Positions 1 to 11,488 of a stretch of DNA of 64,000 bases are shown piece after piece. Origin of the DNA: Campanula takesimana (taxonomy: Eukaryota; Streptophyta; Magnoliopsida; Asterales; Campanulaceae). The first letter of the stretch is position 1; every line of letters begins with the position of its first letter. Both the position numbers and the translations under genes were made by a program. Under the pieces are notes generated by a model that saw only the letters and a program-made list of their open reading frames with translations, was not told the origin of the DNA and did not search any database. The DNA is taken from contig JAOWBW010002556.1 of the NCBI GenBank assembly GCA_026119855.1, positions 1 to 64,000 on the forward strand. Reading direction: 5' to 3'.

Positions 1-2835
1 AGTATCTATCTAACTCAGCAGGAATAATCTTGTCAAGGACTTCCCAAAGTTGCTGATCATCATGACAAAAAGTGCGCCGCATGTCAACTTGGCAAACAAC
101 CGAAAGCTCATTTTCAAGCAAGTCAAATCCTTCAACTACAAGATGTTTGCAACTGCTTCACATTGATCTATTTGGACCAGTTTCCACCGCAAGCATTCGT
201 AGAAACAAGTATACTCTAGTTGTGGTGGATGATTATTCAAGATATACATGGGTAGAGATGATGATTAACAAGATGATTGTTATGATATTCTCACTACCTT
301 ATTCGACTGCTCCAACCCAAAAGAAGATGACATCGTTAGTGTTCGATCCGACAATGGAACAGAATTCAAAAATAACGGTGTTGCTCGATATTGTGAAGAT
401 CATGGGATAGATCACAACTTTTCAACCGCCGGAGTTCCTCAACAAAATGGCGTCGTTGAACGAAAGAATAGAACGTTGATTGAAGCGGGAAAGACGATGA
501 TAGCTGAAGCTAAAATTGCCTAAGTACTTTGGGAAGAAGCTATCAACACTGCATGTTTTACTCAAAATCGTTCCCTCATCAACAAACTTCACAACAAGAC
601 GCCGTATGAACTTTGGCGTGGTAACACTCCCAACATTGCATTCTTCAGAGATCTTGGTTGCAAATGCTATATCCTCTACAACGGAAACGAACATAGAGGT
701 AAATTCGATGCCAAAGCGACGAAGGTATTTTTGTTGGGTATGCCAAACACTCTAAAGCTTTTCGTGTTTTTCAATAGAACTACATTAGTGATAGTTGATC
801 TGTACATGTTACTTTTGATGAACATTCTCTCCTTGAGCCACATTTGGCTCCAAATGTTGCTGATGATTCTATTGAGTTAAATGATACAGGTGCTCTCTAT
901 TTACGTTGCTCCCACGGCGCTCAAGGTCAGAATCTATCAACACAAGGAAATCCATCTACATCAAATGCGCCTAATTTCAATGTATTATGCGCCTGGTGAA
1001 TCCTCTATTGCGCCTCACTCAATGATGCGCCTCATGATTCCTCTTACGCGCCATATTTCTACTGCTGCATCTGGTGTAAACCCAAATTTCAATTCTGAGC
1101 CAGTTGCACCCCCAAATTTCAATGACTTTGAATCTGGTGAAGAGGTACCAATTGAAGATCTTCAAGTTTCTACGACTCAACCTAACTTACCTCCTGAAAT
1201 TCGTGAAGTTAGAGGTCACCCAATTGCTAATATCATCGGTGATTTACAAGTTGGTGTTCGTACAGGAGAGCTACAAACTTTGATGCTTACACTGCTTTTA
1301 TCTCTCAAATTGAACCGAAGAAGGCTGATGAAGCACTCCAAGATCCTAATTGGGTTATTGCAATGCAAGAAGAACTCAATCAATTTGAACGATGTAAGGT
1401 TTGGACTCTTGTTCCAAGACCAAATGATCAGGAGTGATTGGTACGAAATGGGTGTTCAGGAACAAGATGGATGAGAATGGAACCATCACGAGAAACAAAG
1501 CAAGATTGGTTGCACAAGGCTATAGGCAAGAAGAAGGAATTGATTACGATGAAACTTTTGCGCCCGTAGCAATACTTGAAGCTATCAGATTATTTCTAGC
1601 TTACGCCGCTCACAAGAACTTCAAGTTATATCAAATGGATGTGAAGAGCGCGTTTCTAAAATGGTGAACTCCAAGAACAAGTCTATGTTGCTCAACCACC
1701 TGGGTTTGAAGATTCACAATTTCCAAATCATGTGTACAAACTCCAGAAAGCTTTGTATGGACTCAAACAAGCACCAGAGCATGGTATGATACACTATCCA
1801 AGTTTCTCATCGAAAAAGGCTTCACTCGCGGTAAAATCGATACAACTCTTTTCATTGCCAAACATAATGGTCACCTAAATTACTTGTTCAAATTTATGTT
1901 GATGATATTATATTTGGTTCTACTAATGAATTGTTGTGCAAGCGTTTTGAGAAACTAATGAAGAGCAAGTTTGAATGAGCATGATGGGAGAACTCACATT
2001 CTTCCTCGGGCTTCAAATCAAGCAAATGAGTGAAGGCATTTTATATCAACCAATCCAAATACACAAAGGACTTAATCAGAAGTTTGGACTTGAGAACGCT
2101 AAATCATACGATCTCCAATGGCCACCGCCACAAACTCGACAAAGATCTAAAAGGTACACGTGTTGATCAAACGCTCTATCGAGGTATGTTGGCTCACTCC
2201 TTTTATCTTACTGCTAGCAGGCCCGATATTATGTTTACGTGTTGTGTTTGTGCTCGTTATCAATCCGACCCTAGAGAAGCACACTTAATTGCTGTGAAAC
2301 GTATTATAAGATATCTCTCTGGCACTGTTAACCTTGGACTTTGGTACACCAAAGATTCGAACTTTAAACTTGTAGGTTACTCAGATGCGGATTATGCAGC
2401 GTGCACAATTGATAGGAAAAGCACAAGTGGCACTTGTCATTTCCTCGGATATAACTTGTGTCATGGGCGAGTAAGAAACAAGCTTCATTATCTGTCTCAA
2501 CAACCGAAGCCGAATATATCGCTGCGGGAAGTTGTTGTTGTCAAATACTCTGGATGAAGCAGCAATTGGTGGACTATGATATCATCGAAGAAAATTGTCC
2601 CATCTACTGCGACAATACATCAACCAATTGCGGTTTCTGAAAATCCTGTCATGCACTCAAAGACCAAGCACATCGAAATCAAATATCACTTCCTCAAAGA
2701 CCAGTGGAAAAAGGCAATATTCATTTGGAACACGTGGGAACCGACTATCAAATCGCCGACATTCTAACTAAAGCACTTGACGCGAAACGGTTCATGTTTT
2801 TGAGAGGTGAAATGGGTATGCTTGAACTCAACTAA
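1..2835 (+). pseudogene. Decayed copia pol (zinc-binding region, integrase, RT, RNase H)
   Basis: Fragments in different frames line up with a copia polyprotein. Near 60-110 lies the end of the zinc-binding region before integrase. Integrase follows, with HIDLFGP (about 160), a DNGTEF-like site (about 350) and QQNGVVERKNRTL (about 440-480). RT begins with GTKWVFRNKMDE (about 1440), has MDVKSAFL (about 1637) and LYGLKQAP (about 1755), and keeps the catalytic YVDD at 1895-1906. RNase H follows with YSDADYA (about 2378) and STTEAEYIA (about 2495), ending near 2830. Several frameshifts and an in-frame stop near 520 show that no full polyprotein is made. The region 750-1430 is a variable linker. 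Loss of function is clear; the clade call rests on the downstream env-like gene and the LTR ends. Confidence 0.85.
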
Positions 2836-3607
2836 TTCATATAGTTTTGTCAATACTAATGATTTTATGTTGTGTTGAGTTATGAGTATATTAGGTACAA
2901 ATGATTAAATCAATTTTTTCAAAAGTTTCAAGGAAATTATGCGCCATCTATGCGCCTTACTACTACGCGCCCCATCTCTCGTTTTCTGCGCGCACAATAT
3001 CTGCGCGCCTATCAATTCATGCGCGCGCGTCAACCATCTTTGCGCGCCTTGATGTGTAATGCGCCTTGATGAATAATGCGCCTAGATGAGTATGCGCCTT
3101 GCTGAAGTAATGCGCCTCTTCATGAGCGCGCATTAACTATTGCGGCTCAATCATTTCTCAAAATTCAATTTCAATGATTGAACGTATAAATACACAAGTA
3201 CCAGGTATGTTCATTCTGTTCATTTATTATAGGAATCTATGTCTTTTGACATTCCTTTAATGTTCAAGGGTACTTGTGCAATTAAAATTTTTCCCTCGTT
3301 TTACGCTTTTCGAAAAATTTTATTTTCTGGGATATTTTCTTGCACCCCAAACTTACACCAAATAGATGTTTTTGTGTGTTTGTGCAAAAATTAGTCAAAA
3401 TTGCTCATACACTTAAAGGGAAAGTGGAGCAGTTTTTCAAAAACCTAAATGTCACATCATGACACTTTGTGTCATTCAGCATTTAATGCACCTATCATGA
3501 TGAGCCGCCATTTCAAATCCCTCATAAATGCCATCCCTTCAACTTCTCATTTTTTTAAATTTTTGACTGTGTTTTTGCTTTATCAGTGCAAATTTTAAAC
3601 CTAAACC
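2836..3607 (+). other. Spacer between pol and env-like gene, rich in GCGCC motifs
   Basis: No coding region is seen. Between about 2940 and 3135 there is a dense cluster of the 8-mer ATGCGCCT and close variants (TGCGCGCC, TGCGCCTT). The rest is AT-rich. Sireviruses are known to carry clustered repeated motifs in non-coding regions near the 3' end; this cluster may be the equivalent. Confidence 0.6.
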
Positions 3608-3616
3608 TATAAAAAC
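3608..3616 (+). promoter_or_regulatory. TATA box in front of the env-like gene
   Basis: TATAAAAAC lies about 140 bases before the ATG at 3750 and is followed by a long CT-rich leader (about 3630-3730), the layout of an ordinary plant promoter. This suggests that the env-like gene can be transcribed separately from the LTR promoter. Its function is inferred. Confidence 0.5.
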
Positions 3617-3749
3617 ACATCATCACCTTCCTCTCTTCTCACCTACTCTATTTCTCTCTCTCTCCCCGTCTCACTCCCTCTCTCCCAGACTCGCCTCCTT
3701 CTCTTCATCTTCATTTTCTTCTTCATTTTACATTCATATATATAAGTTT

Positions 3750-6700
3750 ATGGGTCCTAAGAAAGCATCAACATCTACACAAGACGATATGGTATGAATT
3801 CTCAACCTTTAATCTCCTTATATTTCTGTTTTTTTTCGTCATTTTCAGTGATGTTTTTCGTTTTTTTTAAAACCCGGATTCATTTTCTTTGATTTCTCTG
3901 ATTCGATGATCCGTTTTCTATATCGTTTGTTGGGTTGTGTTCTATCTTGATTTCGAATCTTTTAAAACCAACATTTTAACGATCAATGCTCTGTTTGTTA
4001 CAAATCTGAGTTTTTGTTTTCAAAATTTTTCAAAATTTTCGGGCTTTCTTTTGATCATTGTGCTTTCATTATTGATTTGTTCTTATTTTTGTTTCATATT
4101 TAGATTCCTTGTCGTCATGCGGTCATTTTTGATATATTATTTGTCTAGTTTGGTGAAGTTTCATGATTTTCGTGTTCTTGGTGTTCTTCGAGCATTCAAG
4201 GGTCGTTCTTCGTGTTCTTCGTCATTTATGCATGTTTTGGTCTCTAAAAATTTTCTAACTTGTTTTCGAAAATTTGAACTTTTTGATTTTCATTTCTTTC
4301 ATTTGAATGCTTGTTGTTTGTTTTTCTTTCTAAGTAAAAATTTTCAAGTCATGCGCCTATTTTTTATGCGCCTGAATGATTTATGCGCCTCTACTTGTAT
4401 ATGCGCTTAAATCATTCTGCGCCTAAAAACCTTATGCGCCTAACTTCGTACTTAGTCAAATTTCGTTGTTTTAATTTTTCCTTAGTATTCACATAGAACC
4501 ATATTATGCGCCTTGTAACTCTATGCGCCTTCAATATTTTATGCGCCTAATTCAATCATGCGCCTTGATTCTCTATAATTTTGTGCGCCTGTTTCAATTA
4601 TGCGCCTATATATTTCATACGCCTATGTTACTTTGATCATTTTATGTTTCTATGCGCCTATATCACTTCTAACATCAATCATTTTTTTTTCAGGACCTTG
4701 CAAATTTCAAACTTGAAGAAACTCTTGATCTATTGGAGTTATCTGGTGAAGTGATGGGAAGAGAAATAATAGAGACTCTGCGCGTCGCTGGTCTGCTCCC
4801 TTTATTCACCATGGACCAAGATTTCTTCTCTGCGCTCCTCGTGGATGAGTTCTTCTCCACTGCTGTTCTAGTGGAAATTGACGTAAATGGGCGCACTCAC
4901 TACCGGATTGAGGCGCGCGTTCAAAATGTTGACGTCCATATTTCATCATCTGTGATTCGACACTTGCTCGGTTTTCCATCTACCGGTGAAGATCGCATTA
5001 TTGGGCGCCCGATGACTTACTCAATTGATGATCAGAACAAGATGGCTGCCTCACTTCTAAATATTCCCACGCTTCAAAACAATATCAAAAACACCGAAAT
5101 TCGAGATGGTGGAGAACTCTTGACTCACATCGCTCACTTGGTGGGAACTTCAATAGTGTTCAAAACTGGGAACGTAAACCGATTCACGGTTGAACAATGG
5201 GAATACACAGCTGCTATCATGGCCAAGGAGACGCTTCACTGGCCTCATATTCTGTTCAAGACTCTGCGTGAGCAAATTGATAAATTTGTGAAGAACAAAA
5301 GTGATGGAAAGACCCGATTCCGCTCACACTGCCTTATTCTCACAAAACTTTTTCTAACTTACCCTGAGTTAGTTAAGTTTTTGAATGAGAATCCGGAGTA
5401 CAAGATCAACGATGTTCCAATGTTTGGTAAAGCTAGTTTGGACCTCAAGAAGCGCAGGAAGAAGCCCACAAAGCGCGCAAAAGGAATCCAAATCAAGACT
5501 GTTGAAGGCTTAGTAGATGAAGACACAGAGACCGATGATGCGCCAGTCCTTAAAAGCGCACCATTATTAAAGAGCGCAGTAAAAGCAAGCGCTAGACAAA
5601 GCGCAGATCCAGTGCCAGGCGCAGATAAAAGCAAAGGCAAACGGGTAGTTGATGACCCTACTCCTGCGCCTGTCAAACGCACTAGATTTGAAACTGATGA
5701 TGAGCGAGATCTGAGGCTAGCGCAGGAAGCCAGCAGGCTTGAGGCTCAACGAAAAAGAGATGAAGACTTTCTAGCCAAACAAGCTGCTGAGTCAGAAAAG
5801 TTAGAGCGCATGAAAGGCGCCGGATCAAGCGCAGATATTGAGAAAGGGCCTTCTGTTTCCGCGCCTTCCCAGCGCGCTCCTTCTCAACGCGCCCCCACTC
5901 CTCGTGCGCCCTCATTCAAATTTCAACCTTCCAATATGTCAAGGGCACAACTCCTCTCTGATTTCTTCGGCGATGACATTTCAGACATTGAGGAACCCGT
6001 TCAGGGGAGCAAGAGACCATCCCTCAGCGCACTCCTTCTCCAGTTGCGCCTCCACCTGGACCAGATCCGATCTCAACAGAAACTTTTGATGTTGAAACAG
6101 TTGTTGTTGAAACTGTTGAAATTGAAACTGACGATGAATTTGAGTCTCCTACTCATTCACCTCCTCCTGCGCCTCCATCTCCTTCTGCGCCCCTTCAAGA
6201 TTCTGCGCCCCTTCAAGATGATGCGCCACTCTCTACCCCTGCGCCTCCTCCGTCTACTCCTGATTTGAGCGAGGTACTTTCCATTCTTCATTCTTTACAG
6301 CAGGGGCAAGCCAATTTAGAGCAAGGACAGGCGCATATAAAGTCTCACTTTGAGCTTCTTACTTCCTTACTCACTGATCAATCTGAAGAGATTGCTGCCA
6401 TTAAGGGGGAGATGAACTCTCTCAAGGCCAAACTTTCTGCTCCTTCTCCTCCTCCGCGCAGACTCAGGTTCAAGCTCATACTGACCAGGCGCAAACCACC
6501 GCTTCTGCGCCTACGTTCATACCTCAATCTGCTGCGTCTCAATCAAATATGAATGTGCTTGTATCTAAGTTGGATGTCCTGAAAGAGTTGGTCGTCACTC
6601 ATTTCACTGCTGCTCACTCAAGCTCTGACAGACGCGCTGAACATATTTCTTCAGATATTATCACGGCTCAAAATGCCATTGAAGCTCACATTCAAATCTT

Positions 6701-6935
6701 GGAAGAAAACATTTCACAGCAGCAGCAGATCACTCAGCGTTCCATTGATGAATACCAAAACATCAATGTGAATCACTTGAGTTATATTAGAGACGGTATT
6801 ACTGCTACTCACTCCAGTGTCACGGACACTCAAGGGTTAGCGAACCGTAGTCATCAGCTCGCAAAGCAAATTCAGCGTTCTGTTTCAGAGATCGTTGAAG
6901 GATTGAAGGAAGATGATGCGCCTCCCAACCCTTAG
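3750..6935 (+). pseudogene. Spliced Sirevirus env-like gene, broken by two frameshifts
   Basis: Exon 1 (3750-3791) starts with ATG and encodes 14 residues. GT at 3792 opens an intron that ends with a T-run and CAG at 4691-4693. Exon 2 starts at 4694 in the same frame as the long ORF that follows. The first ~230 residues of exon 2 look globular and resemble the plant proteins often annotated as putative plant transposon protein. A Lys/Ala/Pro/Ser-rich middle section follows, then a Pro-rich stretch, then a Gln/Glu/Leu-rich, probably coiled-coil C-terminus ending at 6935. The frame changes near 6030 and again near 6460, so this copy is damaged. I see no convincing signal peptide or membrane segment; 'env-like' rests on position after pol and before the 3' LTR. 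Confidence 0.65.
3792..4693 (+). other. Intron of env-like gene carrying ATGCGCCT repeats
   Basis: Donor GTATGA and an acceptor with a T-run plus CAG enclose 902 bases of T-rich sequence. Between about 4348 and 4665 there are around a dozen ATGCGCCT/TGCGCC copies. The splice keeps the frame. A 157-residue open frame inside (3937-4410) is T-rich and is treated as non-coding. Confidence 0.6.
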
Positions 6936-7459
6936 CTTCTATTATTTTTTTGTAAATTTTTAGAATCTTTTGTAATAGAACAATCTCTTTTGTGATAGTG
7001 ATTTTGTGCTTACTTGTTTTAGCACCTTTTGTTTTTGTTCTATTCAAAACTTGTAACTTGTAACTCTTACACCCCAAGTTTTAATGAGAACAATGCATCA
7101 CTTATTATCAAACCTTGTTCACTCAAACTCCTTGTTTGTAGAACAATGAATATTGTTTAAATTCATAATGCATCATATTGAATTGTTTCATACTTTCATG
7201 CATTAAGTTTAAACTTGGTTTAAACACATTTCAAAACTAAAAATCATATATCATCTTGAATGTGTTAAACTGTTGTTTCTATCTTTCCATATGTAACTCT
7301 TTATTCTTATTGGAATAGATTAGGAATCTATATTTTGGACTAGTGTGTACATTAACTTGAGACATGAATTACCAATTTCATTCATTTGGACATGTTTTAT
7401 CAAGTATAATGTTTGTCCTTGATATAGTAGGTAATGGCATCAATCAAATAGGGGGAGAT
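6936..7459 (+). other. 3' untranslated region and polypurine tract of the Sirevirus
   Basis: AT-rich sequence with no ORF. The last bases before the LTR (about 7449-7458) are TAGGGGGAGA, a typical polypurine tract that primes plus-strand synthesis. Confidence 0.75.
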
Positions 7460-8920
7460 TGTTGGGTATGCCCACATATATCTCAGTTTTAATGTATTAG
7501 GATTTATTAGATTTGATTGATCCATCACCTAAGTTTTATTTCATGGACTTTAGACCCACATGTAAGAAGTATTTATACTTCATTTTTTAGGTTGTCCATT
7601 GTTATAGAATAGGCTTAGAAATAGGGCAAGAAGATCAAGTTTCAAGAAAAATCACTCAGTGAGTTTGAGCCGCGCTTATGCGCCTCCTGCGCCACGCGCC
7701 ATGCGCCTCTTCACTCGCGCCTTGCGCCATTTAGAGCGCGCGCATAAGGATTTCTTCATAAGCTTACGCGCCTATGCGCCCCTTGTTTTAAGCGCACGCT
7801 TACTGTGCGCCTATTGGCTAAATGCGCCTCTTGGCTCAAACGCGCCTCAAAGTGTTTATTCAAACACTCAGTGATTTATTGAAGACTCGAAGACTTGAAA
7901 AGAATTCAAAATTACGCCAATGATCCAACGGTGGTTAAAAGATGCATATGCGCCTAATCTGTTGACACGCGTCCATAACGGTCACTTTTATGTTGAGTGT
8001 CAAAATGGCCATAATATATGCATGCTCCAATCAACGAACGACAGCTCATCTTATCCACAAGGATTTCCAAACGGCTAGTTTTTTGAAGTTCACTATAAAT
8101 ACCCCATAACTTCAACATTTTGAAGTTGCTGAGTTTTGCTAAGAATTTCAAGAATTTCTCTCTCAAAGCATTTGTTGAAGATTTGAAGATTGCCTTCGTT
8201 TTTCCAGATTTCTCAAGAACATCTTCATACCTTCATCCTTAGCCCAGATCTTCAAAGCCTTAACACTTTAGTTTCTTGTGCTCTCTATCTCAAAGATCTA
8301 AAGAGCCTTGATTCTAAGAACACACACGCACCTCTTTAAGATTAATCATTTAGATTCATCTTTTAGAGATACACCGGTTATTGTTTTGGATTTGTTCTTT
8401 CATAGTAATAGATCTTGAGTTAGTGTATAAGCTCAAACATTGTAATTTGTAACACTCACTCATTATATAAGATCTCGATTAGAAATCCAAGACTAACCAT
8501 CTTGGTAGAGGACGTAGATCTTTCATTGATCGAACCTCTCCAAATAGCTTGTGTTATTATCTTGTCATTTCTTTCAAGTTATTATTTTCACTCACTATTT
8601 GCTTGTTTACTCATTGTAGATTGATTGAACTGAATTGTGTTGTGTTTGTTTTATCATTTGCCTTAGTTCCTTATTTCACTCACTTTGAGCCAAAATACTT
8701 AGTGTGTGTGTTGCGCTCCCTTTATCACTTTGCGCCTACTTTTCATTACTAAATTCCGCTGTGCATTTCACTCACTCACTTAGGCGCATTTCATAACGCT
8801 TACTTGATAAAGTGCGCATTCGCAATTGAGTTTTTCAAGGGTACGAAAAGAATTTTAAAACAGCTATTCACCCCCCCCTCTAGCTATTTTTCATACCCTT
8901 GTTGCCCTTTGGGACCAACA
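7460..8920 (+). repeat. Sirevirus 3' LTR
   Basis: It starts TGTTGGGTATGC just after the polypurine tract and ends GGGACCAACA (inverted TGTTGG/CCAACA ends), 1461 bp. A good TATA box (TATAAATA) is at 8094-8101. A GCGCC-rich stretch lies at about 7665-7845, upstream of the TATA box. The C-run followed by TCTAGC near the end is a Sirevirus trait. Confidence 0.85.
8094..8101 (+). promoter_or_regulatory. TATA box of the Sirevirus LTR
   Basis: CACTATAAATACCCC is a near-consensus plant TATA box placed in the second half of the LTR's first 700 bases, with an expected start of transcription about 30 bases later. Confidence 0.6.
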
Positions 8921-10142
8921 ATCAATCTTCGTTGGGCACACCGGCGACAACAGAATTCAAGCGAGGCAATCCGGACTTCGACTGAGCATGACTTGATCTT
9001 GGGTTAGCTTTACAAAACACACAATGGCTAAAATGGTTCACCCACTAATCTAAAAAAAAAAAAAAAAAAATTTTCTTTTTCTCCTTCTATGTGCAAAAAT
9101 ATGTGCTTTACTTTGCTTTGCTCCATAGCTTCTTCCCCAGAGTTCTCCATCATCCTTGAACTACGCTGGTCTGATTCTCTTCAAGGGATACGTAGGCAGC
9201 CTTTGGCACGACCAACCCATCATCCAGAGTACCATCTCGCCAACCCAACATCAAGGGCATTCTCTCATCAACATCTAAAGAATGGACATTCTCCATTAAA
9301 GAATCCTCCGCGGACATCAAGAATCCATCTCCACTCAAGCGGCAATGGTAAGTGAAGGTATGAATACATCCAATGCTTTCCTCAAAATCACACCGCACAC
9401 AAGATCACTCTCTACATTCTTACTTCTCTCTCATTGCAAGGGTGTTCCAAAATCCCATCACACCACGAGCACAATTTCTCTCTCTCATTTCACACTTCAT
9501 GCATCTTCTTGCAAGAACACATATACCTGTCAAGCACACACATAACAGGTACCCCCACAAAGTCAACAACATAAACAGATGCGGCTCCAACTCGGTCCAT
9601 ATCGAGACAAGCTCCCATGAGCTCCAAGTCGGCAACTCGGTCCATATCGAGACAAGCTCCCATGAGCTCCAAGTCGGTAACTCGGTCCATATCGAGACTC
9701 TCGGTCCATATCGAGACAAGCTCCCATGAGCTCTAAGTCGGCAACTCGGTCCATATCGAGACAAGCTCCCATGAGCTCCAAGTCGGCAACTCGGTCCATA
9801 TCGAGACAAGCTCCCATGAGCTCCAAGTCGGCAACTCGGTCCATATCGAGACAAGCTCCCATGATCTCCAAGTCGGCAACTCGGTCCATATCGAGACAAG
9901 CTCCCATGAGCCCCAACTCAACAACTCGGTCCTTATCGAGACAAGCTCCCATGAGCTCCAATACAACACTCCAGCAAAAGACGCTCACACAGGGAGCGCA
10001 CCCCTATCTCTAGCAATTTCAAATTACTGCTTTCATCGAGTCTTTGCTTTCTTTTCTTTCTTTTTCTTTGTCGATGTCCTCGGCGGGTGTTTTTACTTTC
10101 GTCGACGCGTTTTGCTTCGCAATCCACGTCGCCGAGGGGCTC
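8921..10142 (+). mobile_element. 3' internal region of a Tat/Ogre-type gypsy element
   Basis: No protein domain is seen. The stretch includes an A-run at 9051-9070, the motif GGGATACGTAGGCAGCC-like (about 9184-9202) that I associate with plant gypsy (Tat-type) non-coding regions, a 45-bp tandem array, and a G-rich tract (CCGAGGGGCTC) just before the LTR start at 10143 that fits a polypurine tract. The assignment rests mainly on the LTR and PBS that follow. Confidence 0.5.
9589..9967 (+). repeat. 45-bp minisatellite, about 8 copies
   Basis: Units start AACTCGGTCCATATCGAGAC and contain AAGCTCCCATGAGCTCCAAG. Copies begin at 9589, 9634, 9679 (cut short to 20 bases), 9699, 9743, 9788, 9833, 9878 and 9923; the last two have diverged. 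Because 45 is a multiple of 3, several frames stay open in both directions, which produces spurious ORFs. The inner TCGATATGGACCGA-type segment is a near palindrome. Confidence 0.9.
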
Positions 10143-11336
10143 TGTAGACACCCCGCCTTGGACCTCTCACCCCGATTGCATACAAAGTATTTTTATTTAA
10201 CTTATTTTTGTTGATTTCTGTTACTTCGGTTAAGTTCCTAACTGATTCCGTTAGTTTTGGACTAAACTGCATAACAGAGTTAACTTTTAGGGTCATTCTG
10301 TCATTCTGTCATTTTTCACCCGCGGGCGCTTCCGGCACTGCCAGTGAGCCGCGCGCGCGTCCCGCCCCAAAATCCGGACCCGCGCGCTTCCCACTTTGGC
10401 AGTAACGGATTGCACCTTATTTCCCTCCCTTTTCTTATTTACAAACATCTTTTCTTGATCACAAACAACCCTTTTTACATCCACATTCATCCCCCCTTTT
10501 CTCATTAACTCCCAATCCCATTATTCTAGCCATCTTTTTAAAACAAAATGATTCATTTTTATTTTATTTGATTTTTTTTTATTTCTTTCATTTATTATTT
10601 TATTTATCTTATTTTCTATTGGTCAATTCCATTTCACATGGATGACCAATTTCCCTCCATCATTTCCCTCTCTTTTTTACCTATAAAAACCATCATCTTC
10701 TACCTTGGAAAGGGACTTCTTTTTGGGACTCCAACCTTGATTCACCAACTACATTATACACAAATTCTCCCAACAAGAGTTCTTAGTAACAAGACTCTAC
10801 ACAAATTGTTCTACAACAATTTCATTACAACAACAACACTTTCAAGTCAAGGTTCCAAGTCCTCTTTCTCAAGGTACAACTCCATTTTCTTCCTTTGTTT
10901 TCTTCTTCTTGATGTATGCAATCCCCATTAATGGGACATGACCAACATGACTACTTCACATATTGAAGTTAGTTAAGGTTATCTCCCTACATTTTAATCT
11001 TAACTTTAATTCACCATGTTAATTTCTCTTCATCTCTTAATGTAATTCTTTAACATTACTTGTTACATGTAATCTTTATCATTAAATAAATAAAACAATT
11101 CTATTTTATTTCCCCTTTTCTTCTCACACAATTGTTAGCACATTTCTATTTAATTAATTGAAGGACATGTAAATATTAGAACACCAATAGTAGCAAGACC
11201 CGCGTAAGCGGGGCGGAGTGGGTGTTTAAGTACTTCCCACTCCGTCACCTAACCCCCGAACCATTCTCTCCCGAATCTCTGGTTTTGTACATAAATTAGC
11301 TTATTTCTAGGTTTTTCTTATGTTCCTTTAAAAACA
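10143..11336 (+). repeat. LTR of a Tat/Ogre-type gypsy element
   Basis: It starts TGTAGACACCCCGCC and ends AAAAACA, 1194 bp. A TATA box (TATAAAAA) is at 10682-10689, followed by transcript-leader-like sequence. It is preceded by a polypurine-like tract and followed four bases later by a primer-binding-like site. The exact right end is inferred from the PBS. Confidence 0.65.
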
Positions 11337-11340
11337 TAGG

Positions 11341-11488
11341 TGGCGACTCTAAACAATCTACAACAAGTTAGACATCCTGGGATAATTCACCGCTCTAGCC
11401 AAGCCGTGGTTCCCCGGGGTATCTACACTAACGGCTCAGATCGAGGCCACATATGCGAGCTCATCATCTGTGCGGCTAAGATGATTTC
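11341..11488 (+). mobile_element. PBS and start of an internal region, cut by the TR-GAG insertion
   Basis: TGGCGACTCT directly after the LTR fits the primer-binding site used by Tat/Ogre elements (arginine tRNA type, from memory of the family). The next ~140 bases have no ORF. The sequence stops at 11488 where the TR-GAG element inserted; the flank after that element (20028 on) does not obviously continue a gypsy internal region. Confidence 0.5.

Larger units (their letters stand above)
1..8920 (+). mobile_element. Ty1/copia Sirevirus-type retrotransposon, 3' part
   Basis: The element runs in from the left edge, so its 5' LTR and gag are not visible. In order it holds the end of the GAG-pre-integrase zinc-binding region, integrase, reverse transcriptase and RNase H (all frame-broken), a long spacer, a spliced env-like gene, a polypurine tract and a 1461-bp LTR. 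The LTR end, with a C-run followed by TCTAGC and closing in ACCAACA, and the extra ORF between pol and the 3' LTR, are typical of the Sirevirus (SIRE/Maximus) lineage. Many GCGCC-containing repeats are spread over the non-coding parts and the LTR. The right-hand TSD should be ATCAA at 8921-8925; its partner is outside the window. Confidence 0.85.

Noticed and set aside
3937..4410. 157-codon frame in the env-like intron
   Set aside because: Phe/Leu/Ser-rich, fits T-rich intron sequence; lies between good splice sites.
5359..5915. Minus-strand frames opposite the env-like gene
   Set aside because: Shadows of the sense frame; no motif.
9589..9967. Regular 45-bp repeats resembling a CRISPR array
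   Set aside because: The whole unit repeats with no unique spacers, and the context is a plant retrotransposon.
9373..10013. Open frames on both strands with repeated MSSKSATRSISRQAP-like or LDMDRVADLELMGA-like residues
   Set aside because: They come from the 45-bp tandem repeat, whose length is a multiple of 3; there is no independent evidence for coding.
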